A stretch of 64,000 nucleotides of DNA from Planctomycetota bacterium (GTDB taxonomy: Bacteria > Planctomycetota > Phycisphaerae > Phycisphaerales > SM1A02), in contig VGYX01000001.1 of NCBI GenBank assembly GCA_016872835.1, positions 1 through 64,000 of the forward strand, in the 5' to 3' direction. Within the stretch, counting starts at the first letter, position 1. Each line of letters opens with the position of its first letter. Positions 30,768 through 39,527 of the stretch are shown piece by piece. Under the pieces are notes generated by a model. It had not been told where the DNA came from. It worked only from the letters and a program-made list of their open reading frames with translations, and did not search any database. Made by a program: the position numbers and the translations under genes.

Positions 30768-32206
30768 GTCCGCAGTTCCGACTCGGGAATGGACATGAAC
30801 GCCTTCACCATTGCCGGGTCGAAATGCGTGCCGGAACCTTCCTCGATGATGGAGCGCGCCTTCTGCAAGGGAAATGCGTCGCGATAGGGTCGCTTGCAGG
30901 TGATCGCGTCGAACACGTCCGCCACGGCGAGCACACGACCAAGCAGCGAGATCTCCTCGCCCTTGATTCGGCGTGGATAGCCGGTGCCGTCCCACTTCTC
31001 GTGATGATCCAGCACGCCTGGCAGCACCGCCTGCATGATCGGATACGCCTGCAGCAGGTCATGACCCGCCTGCGGATGCTTTCGGATCTCGGCGAACTCG
31101 GACTCGTCAAGGCGGCCAGGTCCGTTCTTCAGCAGCACGCGGTCAGGCACCGAGATCTTGCCGATGTCATGCACACGACCGCTGTCATGGACCAGCGTGC
31201 ACATGCGCTCATCCAGTCCGGCAGCCTGCGCGACCACGCGCGCCAGCCGCGCGACTCGACGGGAATGACCACCGGTGCACGGATCGCGGCGATCGACCGC
31301 GTCAGCAATGAGCTGCACCATGTCGCGACCATGCGCAAGCTTCTCAAACTGCGAAGCCGCCATCCGGACCAGCGCGTTGGACACGCGGGCCGCTTCCTTC
31401 AGGCGCTCCCGCTCACCCAGATCGCCACGCCCAGTGCCGTTGTCGGCGTAGAGGAAGCCGAAGCGACCCTGCTCGCCCACCGGCATGCAGAAGGCCTGGT
31501 TCACCGCGACCCGCTCTAGACTTGCGACGATCGCCTCATCGCCCGCGCCGCCCTTGTCGGTGACCAGCACCATGCCATCACGGGCGTTGCGCAGCATGGT
31601 GCGACTCATGCGCAGGCGACCGGACCGATCCGTCACCTCGCCGACGCTCTCAAGCACCTCCACGCCGTCGGTCGAGTTGGAGCGGCGCACGAACGCGACG
31701 TTCGCGAACCGCGTGGCCTGATCGACGGCCTCGACCAGCTTGGCTCGCATGTCCTGCTCGGAACTCTCGCGCTGCAGCGTCTCGCTCAGGTCCAGCAGCA
31801 GCGCCAGATGCTCATGGCCAAAATCCTGATTGCGCCCCGCCAGCAGTCGCTCGAAGGCCTCTTTTGCGTCATCCGCACCGCCCACCATGGTGGCGTCATG
31901 CGCGCCGGCCATGCTGAATTCCATCGCAATCGGTCCGCAGGCAAGCACATCGCCATCGGATAGTTCGTGCGACTCATTCGCGGCAAGCCTGCGTCCGTTC
32001 AACTCGGTGCCTGCCTGACTTCCTGAATCCTGTACGCGCCAGACACCGGACACGCAATCCAGGCGCGCATGGCTACGACTGACCTTCGGATCATTCAAGA
32101 CGATCTGACAGGTTGGCAGACGACCGATCAGAAGCGGGCCCGGAGGCGTGAGCGGAAATGTCGTGGTGCCCTCCGCGCGATTCCAGATCAGGCTCGCCTC
32201 GGTCAT
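30755..32206 (-). CDS. FHA-GAF-HD-GYP signalling protein (putative cyclic-di-GMP phosphodiesterase)
   Basis: A 483-residue cytoplasmic regulator. Residues about 25-95 are an FHA phosphothreonine-binding domain (IGRLPTCQIVLNDPKVSRSH). A GAF-like sensor lies at about 130-290 (ending GRFGFLYADNGTGRG). The HD-GYP phosphodiesterase follows from about 305, with HSRRVARLARV, VHDIGKISVPDRVLL, HHEKWDGTGYP and GRVLAVADVFDAITCKRPYR. All HD-GYP signature residues appear intact, so cyclic-di-GMP hydrolysis is expected. The FHA domain suggests control by Ser/Thr kinases. ATG 32206 is preceded by no strong ribosome site. It follows the secreted phosphodiesterase gene by 22 nt. Confidence 0.9.
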   Translation of the reverse strand: MTEASLIWNRAEGTTTFPLTPPGPLLIGRLPTCQIVLNDPKVSRSHARLDCVSGVWRVQDSGSQAGTELNGRRLAANESHELSDGDVLACGPIAMEFSMAGAHDATMVGGADDAKEAFERLLAGRNQDFGHEHLALLLDLSETLQRESSEQDMRAKLVEAVDQATRFANVAFVRRSNSTDGVEVLESVGEVTDRSGRLRMSRTMLRNARDGMVLVTDKGGAGDEAIVASLERVAVNQAFCMPVGEQGRFGFLYADNGTGRGDLGERERLKEAARVSNALVRMAASQFEKLAHGRDMVQLIADAVDRRDPCTGGHSRRVARLARVVAQAAGLDERMCTLVHDSGRVHDIGKISVPDRVLLKNGPGRLDESEFAEIRKHPQAGHDLLQAYPIMQAVLPGVLDHHEKWDGTGYPRRIKGEEISLLGRVLAVADVFDAITCKRPYRDAFPLQKARSIIEEGSGTHFDPAMVKAFMSIPESELRTYME

Positions 32207-32228
32207 GCGGGGCAGCGTACCGCGACGC

Positions 32229-33326
32229 TCAAGGCGCCTTCGCGGCACCCCCAGCGGGCGTCGGTGGCGCCGTCGCGAGATCCTGCTTCGCGTTCGCCAC
32301 GCTGCCCGAGATCGCGGGCAAACCCAGAAGCGCCAGCGACAGGTTGCCGGCGTCGGCGTTGCGGATCGGAGGCGCGCCCGCGGCGGCCATGCGCTCGCCG
32401 GGTGGCGGACGGGTGCGGGTCGAAGCGTTGATCTCGTACAGATCAACAGGCTCGCTGTCGGCACCCAGCCACACCAGCAATGGAATGCGGAAGTTCAGCG
32501 GTGCGGCTGGATCGGTGTGACTCTTGAACGGCACCCCACCCCCATGATCCGTCGTGAGCACGATCGCCACGCGGCCCTTCCGGGCCGGATCCGAGTCGAT
32601 GGCCGACAGCATGTGACGCAGCGCCTCATCGATCGCCTGCACCGACTTGCGGTAGGCCGAACCTTCAGTCAGGTCCCACCCCGTGCCGTGGCCCGCAAAA
32701 TCCGCGTTCGGGAAATGCACCATCATCAGGCTGCGCTTGCCCTTGCTTGCGGCGGTGCGCATCGAGGCCAACACCAACTCCACGATGCCCACTGGTTCCG
32801 GCGTGCAGGCAAACAGATCGATCTTGTCCTTCCCGTCATCGGGTGCGATCTGATCCTGATCGGTGGCGTCTTCACCGTAACTCTGCTCGAAGAGCGCGAA
32901 CTTCCACTTGCCCGCCACGAGCACCGTGTGCAAACCATGATCATGTGCGACATCAAACATGCTTTCGATGTCGCTGCCCTTGCGAAGCGACAGTGCGCCG
33001 CCATGTCGTCGCGCAGGCGGATCCGTGTTCTCCGTCCATCCATGACCAGCTTCTCCTGCCACCGGCCGCCCCGTCACCATGGAGACGTGATTCGGAAGCG
33101 TGATCGAGCAGTCAGGATCGCAGCGCGCGTCCAGCGTGTGCGGGCCGCGCGCCAGACGCGCCAGACCCGGATAGGCCTCGGCAAGCTCCGGTCCCACGCA
33201 CTCGGGCCGCAATCCATCCACCGAAATCATCAACACATGATCGAACGTCTTGGCCGCGCCCGCATGAGCCCGGGCCACGCACGAAGCCAGAAGCGCAAGA
33301 GTCCAAGCCAGTCGGTGCATCCACAT
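32229..33326 (-). CDS. Secreted type I phosphodiesterase / nucleotide pyrophosphatase (alkaline phosphatase superfamily)
   Basis: A 365-residue exported protein with a signal peptide (LAWTLALLASCVARAHA). Alkaline-phosphatase-superfamily metal and nucleophile motifs are in order: MISVDGLRPECVG, the Thr nucleophile in DCSITLPNHVSMVTG, HFPNADFAGHGTGWD and VLTTDHGGGVPF. This fits the ENPP-like phosphodiesterase/pyrophosphatase family. The substrate could be a nucleotide or phosphodiester; sulfatase activity is less likely without a CxPxR motif. Start ATG 33326 or 33320. Confidence 0.85.
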   Translation of the reverse strand: MWMHRLAWTLALLASCVARAHAGAAKTFDHVLMISVDGLRPECVGPELAEAYPGLARLARGPHTLDARCDPDCSITLPNHVSMVTGRPVAGEAGHGWTENTDPPARRHGGALSLRKGSDIESMFDVAHDHGLHTVLVAGKWKFALFEQSYGEDATDQDQIAPDDGKDKIDLFACTPEPVGIVELVLASMRTAASKGKRSLMMVHFPNADFAGHGTGWDLTEGSAYRKSVQAIDEALRHMLSAIDSDPARKGRVAIVLTTDHGGGVPFKSHTDPAAPLNFRIPLLVWLGADSEPVDLYEINASTRTRPPPGERMAAAGAPPIRNADAGNLSLALLGLPAISGSVANAKQDLATAPPTPAGGAAKAP

Positions 33327-33523
33327 CGCGAGCAAGCCTACCCCGTCCACGCACGCCGGCGATGCCGCGCACCGTGAAGACCGTGCAAGACATGCGGGGG
33401 GCTGCGAGCAGTCGCTGGCATTCATCAACGTGAACCCGCGCATCCAACAGCAGCCGCTGGTCGGCAACGTGTAGCCGCAGGCTGACTTCTCATGGTGGGC
33501 GCGTTGCGGGCGAAGTTCGCGTT

Positions 33524-33864
33524 CTAGGGTTGCCGCGGCGCGGCAGTGGGCTTGGATTCCGGCTTGGGATCAAGCGCGACGTTCAGCACCGCGGCCAGTC
33601 GCACTCCCGCCATCTGCAGACGCTCATTCACCACGGGCATCCATGCCTGCAAGGAGGCGTCGTTCACCCCCTCCTTCGCGTCGGGTGGCTCGCGGGACAG
33701 GCGTCGGCCAATGTCTCGTCGCCGAGCAGCTCACGCATCGCCGCAGCGGCCGCGGGCGTCAGGTCCGAGGACGCGAGCGTGCCGACGATGCGGTGACCAT
33801 CACCGCCCCACGCCAGACAGTGGGTGGCGAGCAGGAGAGACAGCAGGCAGGATGCGCTTCGCAT
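33524..33864 (-). pseudogene. Collapsed S1/P1 nuclease gene: N- and C-terminal ends only, out of frame
   Basis: From ATG 33864 the first frame gives a signal peptide and the S1/P1 nuclease N-terminus (LAWGGDGHRIVGTLAS), whose mature Trp-1 would bind zinc in real enzymes. After about 50 residues it shifts and stops at 33664. A second frame, open from about 33680 to TAG 33524-33526, encodes the family C-terminus (WMPVVNERL, AGVRLAAVLN). The middle of the protein, with most zinc ligands, is missing. The simplest reading is a large internal deletion of a length that also breaks the frame. Not functional as a nuclease. Confidence 0.75.
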
Positions 33865-33954
33865 GAAGTGGAAGTACCTGTGAGCGCGGCCGACATCGCG
33901 CTGCTGCTGGACCACGGTTCGTATCTGGGAGTGGGGCGAACGAGGAGCGTCAGT

Positions 33955-33988
33955 CCAAAACGAAGAATTGCCGCCTCGGGAGCGGCAA
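33955..33988 (-). terminator. Intrinsic terminator downstream of tRNA-Ala
   Basis: On the minus strand the stem TTGCCGC / GCGGCAA (33988-33982 with 33974-33968) has a 7-base loop. It is followed by a T-rich run, TTCTTCGTTTTGG. It is the third and last hairpin after the tRNA gene and the only one with a proper T-tract. Confidence 0.6.
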
Positions 33989-34000
33989 CTCGTTCAGTCT

Positions 34001-34046
34001 CGCCGCTTTGGCGGCGACATGTCTCTTTCGCCGCCGGAGGGCGGCG
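34001..34046 (-). repeat. Two tandem GC hairpins between tRNA-Ala and its terminator
   Basis: Two perfect short palindromes lie in tandem: CGCCGCC-ggag-GGCGGCG at 34029-34046 and CGCCGC-tttg-GCGGCG at 34001-34016. Both are centred on the same GCCGCC core, and they are separated by 12 bases. They lie right after the 3' end of tRNA-Ala and before the terminator hairpin. Confidence 0.7.
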
Positions 34047-34057
34047 ACAAATTTGAG

Positions 34058-34130
34058 TGGACCTGATCGGGCTCGAACCGACTACCTCTTCCATGCCATG
34101 GAAGCGCTCTCCCAAATGAGCTACAGGCCC
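34058..34130 (-). tRNA. tRNA-Ala (anticodon GGC)
   Basis: A 73-nt cloverleaf on the minus strand. The acceptor stem pairs GGGCCTG with CAGGTCC and contains the G3:U70 wobble pair that identifies alanine tRNAs. The D-arm is GCTC/GAGC. The anticodon stem CTTCC/GGAAG holds the loop ATGGCAT, giving anticodon GGC. The T-arm is GTCGG-TTCGAGC-CCGAT. The discriminator base is A and CCA is not encoded. It reads GCC/GCU alanine codons, heavily used in this GC-rich genome. Confidence 0.96.
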
Positions 34131-34279
34131 AGGGAAGTGACTTGAATTGTGCGCCGGACCCTATGGTCCAACGGGTCGATGAGTGTACCCAAAGCCCCCG
34201 CTCACGCCAGCACACCCACCGATCGACTCTCGGACGTACCGCCGTGCGGCTTGATCGCCCGAACGCCGATTTCGGAGGA

Positions 34280-34606
34280 TCACGGGGCCGCCAGCGCCTC
34301 GGCCAACGTGCCCTTCTGGACCACGCCGACCCACTTCTTCACCATCTGGCCGTTCTTGAACAGCATGACGGTGGGAATGCTCTGGATGCCGTACTTCACG
34401 GCGATGCCCTGATGATGATCCACGTTCACCTTGCCGACCTTCGCCTTGCCGGCGGTCTCGCTGGCAAGCGCGTCGATGGTCGGGGTGAGCATGCGGCATG
34501 GCATGCACCACTCCGCCCAGAAGTCGACGAGCACCGGAACGTTGCTCTTCAGGACCTCGGACTCAAAGTTTGCGTCGGTGAACTCGAGGGTGTTCGCGCT
34601 GGCCAT
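34280..34606 (-). CDS. trxA: Thioredoxin
   Basis: A 108-residue cytoplasmic disulfide reductase of standard thioredoxin length and fold. It shows LVDFWAEWCMPCRMLTP with active-site cysteines 34 and 37, the cis-proline segment IQSIPTVMLFKNGQMV, and the KVNVDHHQ strand. The active-site dipeptide is Met-Pro (CMPC) instead of the usual Gly-Pro, which in thioredoxins tends to shift redox potential. ATG 34606 has GAGG about 8 nt upstream. It lies 64 nt after folP and upstream of tRNA-Ala. Confidence 0.93.
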   Translation of the reverse strand: MASANTLEFTDANFESEVLKSNVPVLVDFWAEWCMPCRMLTPTIDALASETAGKAKVGKVNVDHHQGIAVKYGIQSIPTVMLFKNGQMVKKWVGVVQKGTLAEALAAP

Positions 34607-34670
34607 GGAAATGCCTCGGAGGAGTTGCGTGTGAAGGCCCGCGGAACGGTTCGCGGACAGGGCACCGATC

Positions 34671-35504
34671 CTAGCAACCCCGTTCCGACCGGAACACCGC
34701 ACGAACCTGCGCGTGCGGTGCGACATCATGCACGCGCAGGATCGCCGCCCCGCCCCGAAGCGCCAGCGCCGCAGCGGCCAGCGTGGCGGGCAGCCGATCC
34801 GCCGGATCGGGCGCCCCCACCACTGCGCCCAGGAAACTCTTGCGCGAAAGACCGACCAGCACGCGTCGCCCCGACTGGGTGAATTCGCCAAGCCGACGCA
34901 ACATCTCGAAGTTCTGCGCCACGCTCTTGCCGAAGCCGAAGCCGGGATCGATCACGATGCGCTCGCTGGGGACACCCGCGCGCTCGGCGATACGCGCGTG
35001 CGCCATCAGCCATGCCCAGACCTCGCACACCACGTCGGCATACACCGGCTCATGCTCGTACTGATCACTGAAGCGATCACGATCGGGAGGCGCAAGGCGG
35101 TGCATGAGCACAAGTTCCGCCTCAGCGGCCGCCGCGACCTGGAGGATCCGCGGGTCCTCGTGGCCAGCGCTCACGTCGTTGACCATGCTGGCCCCCGCGG
35201 CCAGCGCCCGCTCCGCCACCGCCGACAGTGTGGTGTCGATGCTGATGCAATCTGCACCGGCCGCGCGCAGCCCCTCGATCACTGGCACCACGCGGCGGAT
35301 CTGCTCGTCTGCCGACACGCGCTCGGCGCCGGGCCGCGTGCTCTCGCCGCCCACGTCGATCCAGTCGGCACCTTCGTCACGCATGCGAAGGCCATGCGCG
35401 ATCGCGGCAGGCACGCTCATGGTGCGACCGCCGGCATGGAACGAGTCTGGCGTGCAGTTGAGGATGCCCATCAACTGCGGCGAGGCGATACGCGTGTCGC
35501 TCAC
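34671..35504 (-). CDS. folP: Dihydropteroate synthase
   Basis: Condenses 4-aminobenzoate with hydroxymethyl-dihydropterin pyrophosphate in folate synthesis. At 277 residues it has the expected length. DHPS motifs are MGILNCTPDSFHAGG (Val to Cys variant), WIDVGGESTRPGAERVS, ASMVNDVSAGHEDP, VIDPGFGFGKS and VLVGLSRKSFLG. Translation starts at GTG 35504, overlapping the stop of the upstream EF-hand gene (GTGA), so it depends on that gene's transcript. Thioredoxin follows. Confidence 0.94.
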   Translation of the reverse strand: MSDTRIASPQLMGILNCTPDSFHAGGRTMSVPAAIAHGLRMRDEGADWIDVGGESTRPGAERVSADEQIRRVVPVIEGLRAAGADCISIDTTLSAVAERALAAGASMVNDVSAGHEDPRILQVAAAAEAELVLMHRLAPPDRDRFSDQYEHEPVYADVVCEVWAWLMAHARIAERAGVPSERIVIDPGFGFGKSVAQNFEMLRRLGEFTQSGRRVLVGLSRKSFLGAVVGAPDPADRLPATLAAAALALRGGAAILRVHDVAPHAQVRAVFRSERGC

Positions 35505-37588
35505 GGATCCTCGTCGGGCGACGGCTTGCCTCGCGGCGCGCCGGACTTCTGGCCCTTTGGCTGCGCGGGCGCAGAATCTGGATCGGCGGGCTCGGCGTTG
35601 AAGCCGTCCTCCCCTTCGGAAACCTGCGACGCCTTGTACGCCTCGGTGATCACGCCGATCACGCCCGTCGGCACCATGGTCGAGGTCTCGACATGGCCAT
35701 CCTGCACCTCGACCGAGAAGGCGATGGGCTCGAGGCTTGGCGGCGCATCGGGCAGCTGCAGGCTCATGCCCGGGAAACTGTTCGCAGCCTGCCGCACGAC
35801 CGACAGCAGCGAACCGACTCCCACATAGCCCACGATGTCCGCGTCGGGCGCGATCCACGAGCGCAAGGCCTCGATCACGGGCTCGGTCTCGAGCGTGTCC
35901 TTGCCTTCGGCGGCGCGCATGCCGCGCTGCAGAACGTCGGGTCGCTGGCTGAAGGTGACCAGCAGGCCACCCGGCATCTCCTTCGCGAAGCCATGCGGAC
36001 CGCGCGGGCCGAAGATCATCGTGCGCGCCATGCGCTGCATGGGATCCATGCCGCGTCGACGCGCGCCGGCCGCCGGAGCCGCGGCGTCCTTCGGGGCCGC
36101 AGCCTCGGTGACGGCGTAGGCATCAGCGGTGGTTCCGTCCTTCAGCGCGCGGCCTTCCTCCCAGGTCACCTTGCGCTCCATCGCGCCGTCAATGCCGGCC
36201 TGACCCTTCATCCAGTCACGCATGAGCGTGCGCGCCTTGGCGGGATCCTGCGTGGCAAGCCACGCCATCGCCTCGTTCAGCACGCCGCCACCAGCCATGC
36301 CGAGCTTGCTGGGATAGATCGCGAACTGCATGCCCTCGAGCAGTTCGCGGTTCTCGCGGATCCACTCGGGAATCGCGGGTGCGCCAGGCACCTGCGAGGC
36401 AAGATCCAGGAACGCGCCGCCGCCACCCAGACCGCGCATGTCGGCAGCGAAGGCGACCACGAAGGGACCCTTTGGAAGCCGTGTGAGCTTGGCGGGCTGA
36501 CCACGCGCGCCGCCCTTGGTGGCTCGACCCATCGCGCTTTCAGGGGACATCACCGCGAAGGTGCGCATCGAGACGCCGAGCGGATCAAGATCGATCGCGA
36601 CCACGCCGTCCTGCACGCCATCGTTCGAGGCTGCGGGCGCGACGTCAGCTGCGGGTGCGGCCTCGGCGGCGGTCGCCGGCCCGACCTGCGCGTTCACCTT
36701 CCGCCCCATCAGGCCATCAAGCTGCACCTGATCCTTGTCGTCGACCACGCCATCGCGGTTCAGATCGGCGCGATTCTCGCCGCGCTCGCCCATCTCCAGC
36801 AGAAGCATGGCGCGATCGCCGTTGTCGACCTCGCCGTTGCCGTCAAGATCCGCGCGGGCGGCGGCCTCCTTGGAAGCCGCGGGCGCCGCAGCATCGCCGC
36901 CTTCGGCCTGCGCTCCACGCGCCCGGCCGCGCTGCATCGACTCGCCCTGCTCGCGCATCTGGCGCATCGCGTCGGAACCGCCCCACGCCGCGGCATCGCC
37001 CGAGAAGAGCACTTCGGTGCCTCGGATTCCCACGCGATCGGTGATGCGTTTCGCAAGGCCTGGCTTCTGCCCATAGGCGTCGACGAGTTGCTTGCTTCGC
37101 GACACCAAGATGTGCCGACCCAGGTCGCGCGCATGCAACCGACCGTACTGCGGATGATCGAAGCCGGGCTGGCCATCGGCGGCCGGCTTCAGGCTCGACT
37201 CCATCGCGGCCTTGCCATCCGTGACCGGAACGAGCACGCAGAACTCCGCACGCCCCTCAGTCATCTGCGACCAGAGCACCAGAGATCCGCTCTCGTCGAT
37301 GCCCGCGCCCACACCGGTCTGCGCGCGAACCAGATCGAGCGGACGCAGCGGCACCGCCGAGGCGTCCCCCTCGATGCGCGCCAGACACTCGGCCATGTCA
37401 TCGGAGGCAAGCTTCAGGTTCGGCACCACGAAGACGCCCAGCGCGGACTCCGGTGCAAGATCGATGACCGCACGGAATGCGTCGGCGCCCGGGGTGCGAC
37501 GGATCGGGGCCTCGTCGGCACGCGCGAGACCGGTCACGAGCGCAAGAAGGGAAGGAAGGACGATCCGGATGGAGAGGCAGGACGACAT
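35501..37588 (-). CDS. Secreted protein with central paired EF-hand (dockerin-like) loops, function unknown
   Basis: A 695-residue exported protein with signal peptide (VLPSLLALVTGLARA). A first domain (about 30-200) is followed by Ala-rich spacers. The central pair of calcium loops is ADLDGNGEVDNGDRAMLLLE and ADLNRDGVVDDKDQVQL, spaced as in dockerin type I. A second, larger domain (about 330-640) precedes an acidic/Pro tail. No catalytic motif is recognised. Paired DxDxDG loops usually sit at the end of planctomycete secreted proteins; here they are internal, between two domains of unknown type. It is divergent from the membrane protein at 37670 and overlaps folP. Confidence 0.75.
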   Translation of the reverse strand: MSSCLSIRIVLPSLLALVTGLARADEAPIRRTPGADAFRAVIDLAPESALGVFVVPNLKLASDDMAECLARIEGDASAVPLRPLDLVRAQTGVGAGIDESGSLVLWSQMTEGRAEFCVLVPVTDGKAAMESSLKPAADGQPGFDHPQYGRLHARDLGRHILVSRSKQLVDAYGQKPGLAKRITDRVGIRGTEVLFSGDAAAWGGSDAMRQMREQGESMQRGRARGAQAEGGDAAAPAASKEAAARADLDGNGEVDNGDRAMLLLEMGERGENRADLNRDGVVDDKDQVQLDGLMGRKVNAQVGPATAAEAAPAADVAPAASNDGVQDGVVAIDLDPLGVSMRTFAVMSPESAMGRATKGGARGQPAKLTRLPKGPFVVAFAADMRGLGGGGAFLDLASQVPGAPAIPEWIRENRELLEGMQFAIYPSKLGMAGGGVLNEAMAWLATQDPAKARTLMRDWMKGQAGIDGAMERKVTWEEGRALKDGTTADAYAVTEAAAPKDAAAPAAGARRRGMDPMQRMARTMIFGPRGPHGFAKEMPGGLLVTFSQRPDVLQRGMRAAEGKDTLETEPVIEALRSWIAPDADIVGYVGVGSLLSVVRQAANSFPGMSLQLPDAPPSLEPIAFSVEVQDGHVETSTMVPTGVIGVITEAYKASQVSEGEDGFNAEPADPDSAPAQPKGQKSGAPRGKPSPDEDP

Positions 37589-37669
37589 GTCGACGGGGCC
37601 TTGTGTGGAATTCCGCGCGCGTTGCAGGGTGTGCAAGAACCGGTGCGGGCGGCGTACTGTACGCGCCCG

Positions 37670-38854
37670 ATGCCCCCGCACGCCTCGATCGACTGTCTGG
37701 CCGGATGCGCGATCGCCGCGCTGACGGCGACATTGCTGGGCGTGCTTCTTCGAAGTTGTGGACTGCGACGGTCGTGGGTGATCGCGGGGCTGCTGACCGG
37801 CGCACTGCTGGGCGTGCAGGGGCTTGGTCGACTGGATGATCGAGCCTTCGCGCGCTTCTTCATGGGTGCGGGTGAGACGAGAAACGCCCTGTTCCAGGCC
37901 GCACGCGCGATCGAGGTGACTTCGATGGTCGCCGGCCCTCAGGGCGCGATCATGGACGAGGAGCAGCTCGCGGGGCTCGAGGCGGAGCGTGCCGCGGCGG
38001 CGACGCGGTTCGCGAACTCACGCAGGGCATTTGACGAGGATGCGGCGTGGGTGGTGGCGATGCTTGCAGCGATCGTGATGACGGTGGCATCGCCCATGGC
38101 CGGTCGCATCCCGTGGTGGAAGGATGGTGGAGGGCCGGTCGGAACGTGGTGTCTCGCTGCGCCGGCGGCGCTTCTGCTGGTGGCGCTTTCCTTCTCGCGT
38201 GATCCTGAACCGCAAGTCTGGTGGCTGAGTGGTCTGGCGATCGCCTGTCTGGGCGCGCCGGCGTTGCAGGCTCGTGACCGCTGGACCGCGGTTCGTCTGT
38301 TGGGTGCACGCGCAAGCGTGCTTGATGCCGCCCGCGGCATGAACGGCGTCTGCGCGATCACGCTGGCGTGCGTGGCTTGGGTGGTCGACGAATCACACAC
38401 CAGCGCATGGCTGCTGCCATGGGCGACCGCGCTGGCGGCATGGGGACTTGCGACGGCCCCCGCTGGACTGCTCGTGCGTCTGGCTGGACCGGCGACCGCC
38501 GCCGCCGTCGCCATCGGCGCCTCCCGAGTCGATCCCATCGCCGATTGGGAGGCCTGGTTCGCGCTCGCCGTGTTCGTGGCGGAGGACCTGAAGTGGATTG
38601 GCGCGGCGTTCGGCGTGTGGTTGTGGGGACGCGTGCCTTGGTTCGCCTCGCTGCGAGCCTGCATGCCCATGGCCGACACCGCGACACCGCAGGCGGTGCT
38701 GGGCGCGCTGGCGATTCTCACCGGGTTCGTGCCGGTGTGGCTTGGTTTCGCGCTGCTGGTCAGTGCTGCGGCCGTCGAGGCGATGGCACCATTGCGCCGC
38801 GGCACCGCCCTTCGCCTGGATCAGGCGATCCAGGAGTCGCAGCGACCGACCTGA
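37670..38854 (+). CDS. Polytopic membrane protein of unknown function
   Basis: A 394-residue protein with about ten predicted membrane helices in two groups: an N-terminal pair (LAGCAIAALTATLLGVLL, SWVIAGLLTGALLGVQG) and a larger C-terminal bundle from about residue 125. A soluble, charged, probably helical segment of about 60 residues separates them (EQLAGLEAERAAAATRF). The later helices contain acidic residues (FVAEDLKWIGAAFGVWLWG), loosely like ion antiporters, but no family signature is convincing. It is divergent from the EF-hand gene; the shared gap of 81 nt must hold both promoters. Confidence 0.65.
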   Translation: MPPHASIDCLAGCAIAALTATLLGVLLRSCGLRRSWVIAGLLTGALLGVQGLGRLDDRAFARFFMGAGETRNALFQAARAIEVTSMVAGPQGAIMDEEQLAGLEAERAAAATRFANSRRAFDEDAAWVVAMLAAIVMTVASPMAGRIPWWKDGGGPVGTWCLAAPAALLLVALSFSRDPEPQVWWLSGLAIACLGAPALQARDRWTAVRLLGARASVLDAARGMNGVCAITLACVAWVVDESHTSAWLLPWATALAAWGLATAPAGLLVRLAGPATAAAVAIGASRVDPIADWEAWFALAVFVAEDLKWIGAAFGVWLWGRVPWFASLRACMPMADTATPQAVLGALAILTGFVPVWLGFALLVSAAAVEAMAPLRRGTALRLDQAIQESQRPT

Positions 38855-38860
38855 CGCGCG

Positions 38861-39457
38861 TCACTTCGCCAGGGCCTGCTCGATGGCCTGCGCCAGTGCG
38901 GAATCTCCGGGCTTCACCGAACTGGGATAGAAGGCGACAGGCTGACCATCCTTGCCGACCAGGTACTTGCTGAAATTCCAGCCAGGCAACTTGCCGGTTC
39001 GAGTGCCGAGATACTCGAAGAGTTCGGACTGCCCCGCGCCTGCCTTCACCTGCACCTTCTCCATGACCGGGAAGGTGACCTTGTAGGTGGTCGAGCAGAA
39101 CTCGCGGATGTCTTTGGCGCTGCCTGGCTCCTGGCCACCGAAGTCGTTGCACGGGAAGGCCAGGATCACCAGGCCCTTGTCCTTGAAGCGCTGGTAGAGC
39201 GCCTCTAGATCGGTGTACTGGGGGGTGAAGCCGCAGCGGCTGGCCACGTTCACCACCAGCACGACTTTGCCCTTCAGGTCGCCCAGATTCATCGGCTGTC
39301 CCTCGAGCGTGCGGGTCTGGATCGTGTACATGGGCTTGTCCTTCCACTTTTGGAGGAGTTCGGGGGTCTGGGGCGCGGATTGGGCACAAGCGAATCCGGT
39401 CAGGGCGGCGATCCCGGACACGGCACCAAGCATCAGGCGTCGGAGGGCGTGCTTCAT
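38861..39457 (-). CDS. Exported glutathione peroxidase-family thiol peroxidase
   Basis: A 198-residue protein with a signal peptide (GAVSGIAALTGFACAQ). The GPx fold motifs are VVNVASRCGFTPQY, with the peroxidatic Cys75 (Cys, not Sec), LAFPCNDFGGQEPGS with the catalytic Gln, and LPGWNFSKYLVGKDG with the catalytic Trp. Bacterial Cys-type enzymes usually use thioredoxin as reductant. Export to the periplasm is inferred from the signal peptide. The stop lies 6 nt from the convergent membrane-protein gene. Confidence 0.9.
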   Translation of the reverse strand: MKHALRRLMLGAVSGIAALTGFACAQSAPQTPELLQKWKDKPMYTIQTRTLEGQPMNLGDLKGKVVLVVNVASRCGFTPQYTDLEALYQRFKDKGLVILAFPCNDFGGQEPGSAKDIREFCSTTYKVTFPVMEKVQVKAGAGQSELFEYLGTRTGKLPGWNFSKYLVGKDGQPVAFYPSSVKPGDSALAQAIEQALAK

Positions 39458-39527
39458 GGACAGGGAATCGCGCGCCCGGCACTTCTGGATTCGGCAGGTT
39501 CCAAGCATGCGCTTACGATCACCGTCC

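Noticed and set aside
33400-33475. Short plus-strand frame reading EQSLAFINVNPR to a TAG at about 33475
   Set aside because: It is about 25 plausible-looking residues with no start, ribosome site or known family. Too little to call a gene fragment.
35693-37669. Very long plus-strand frame continuous with the membrane protein gene, extending it upstream by about 660 residues
   Set aside because: That part is antisense to the EF-hand protein gene and has shadow-type composition. The membrane protein begins naturally at ATG 37670.
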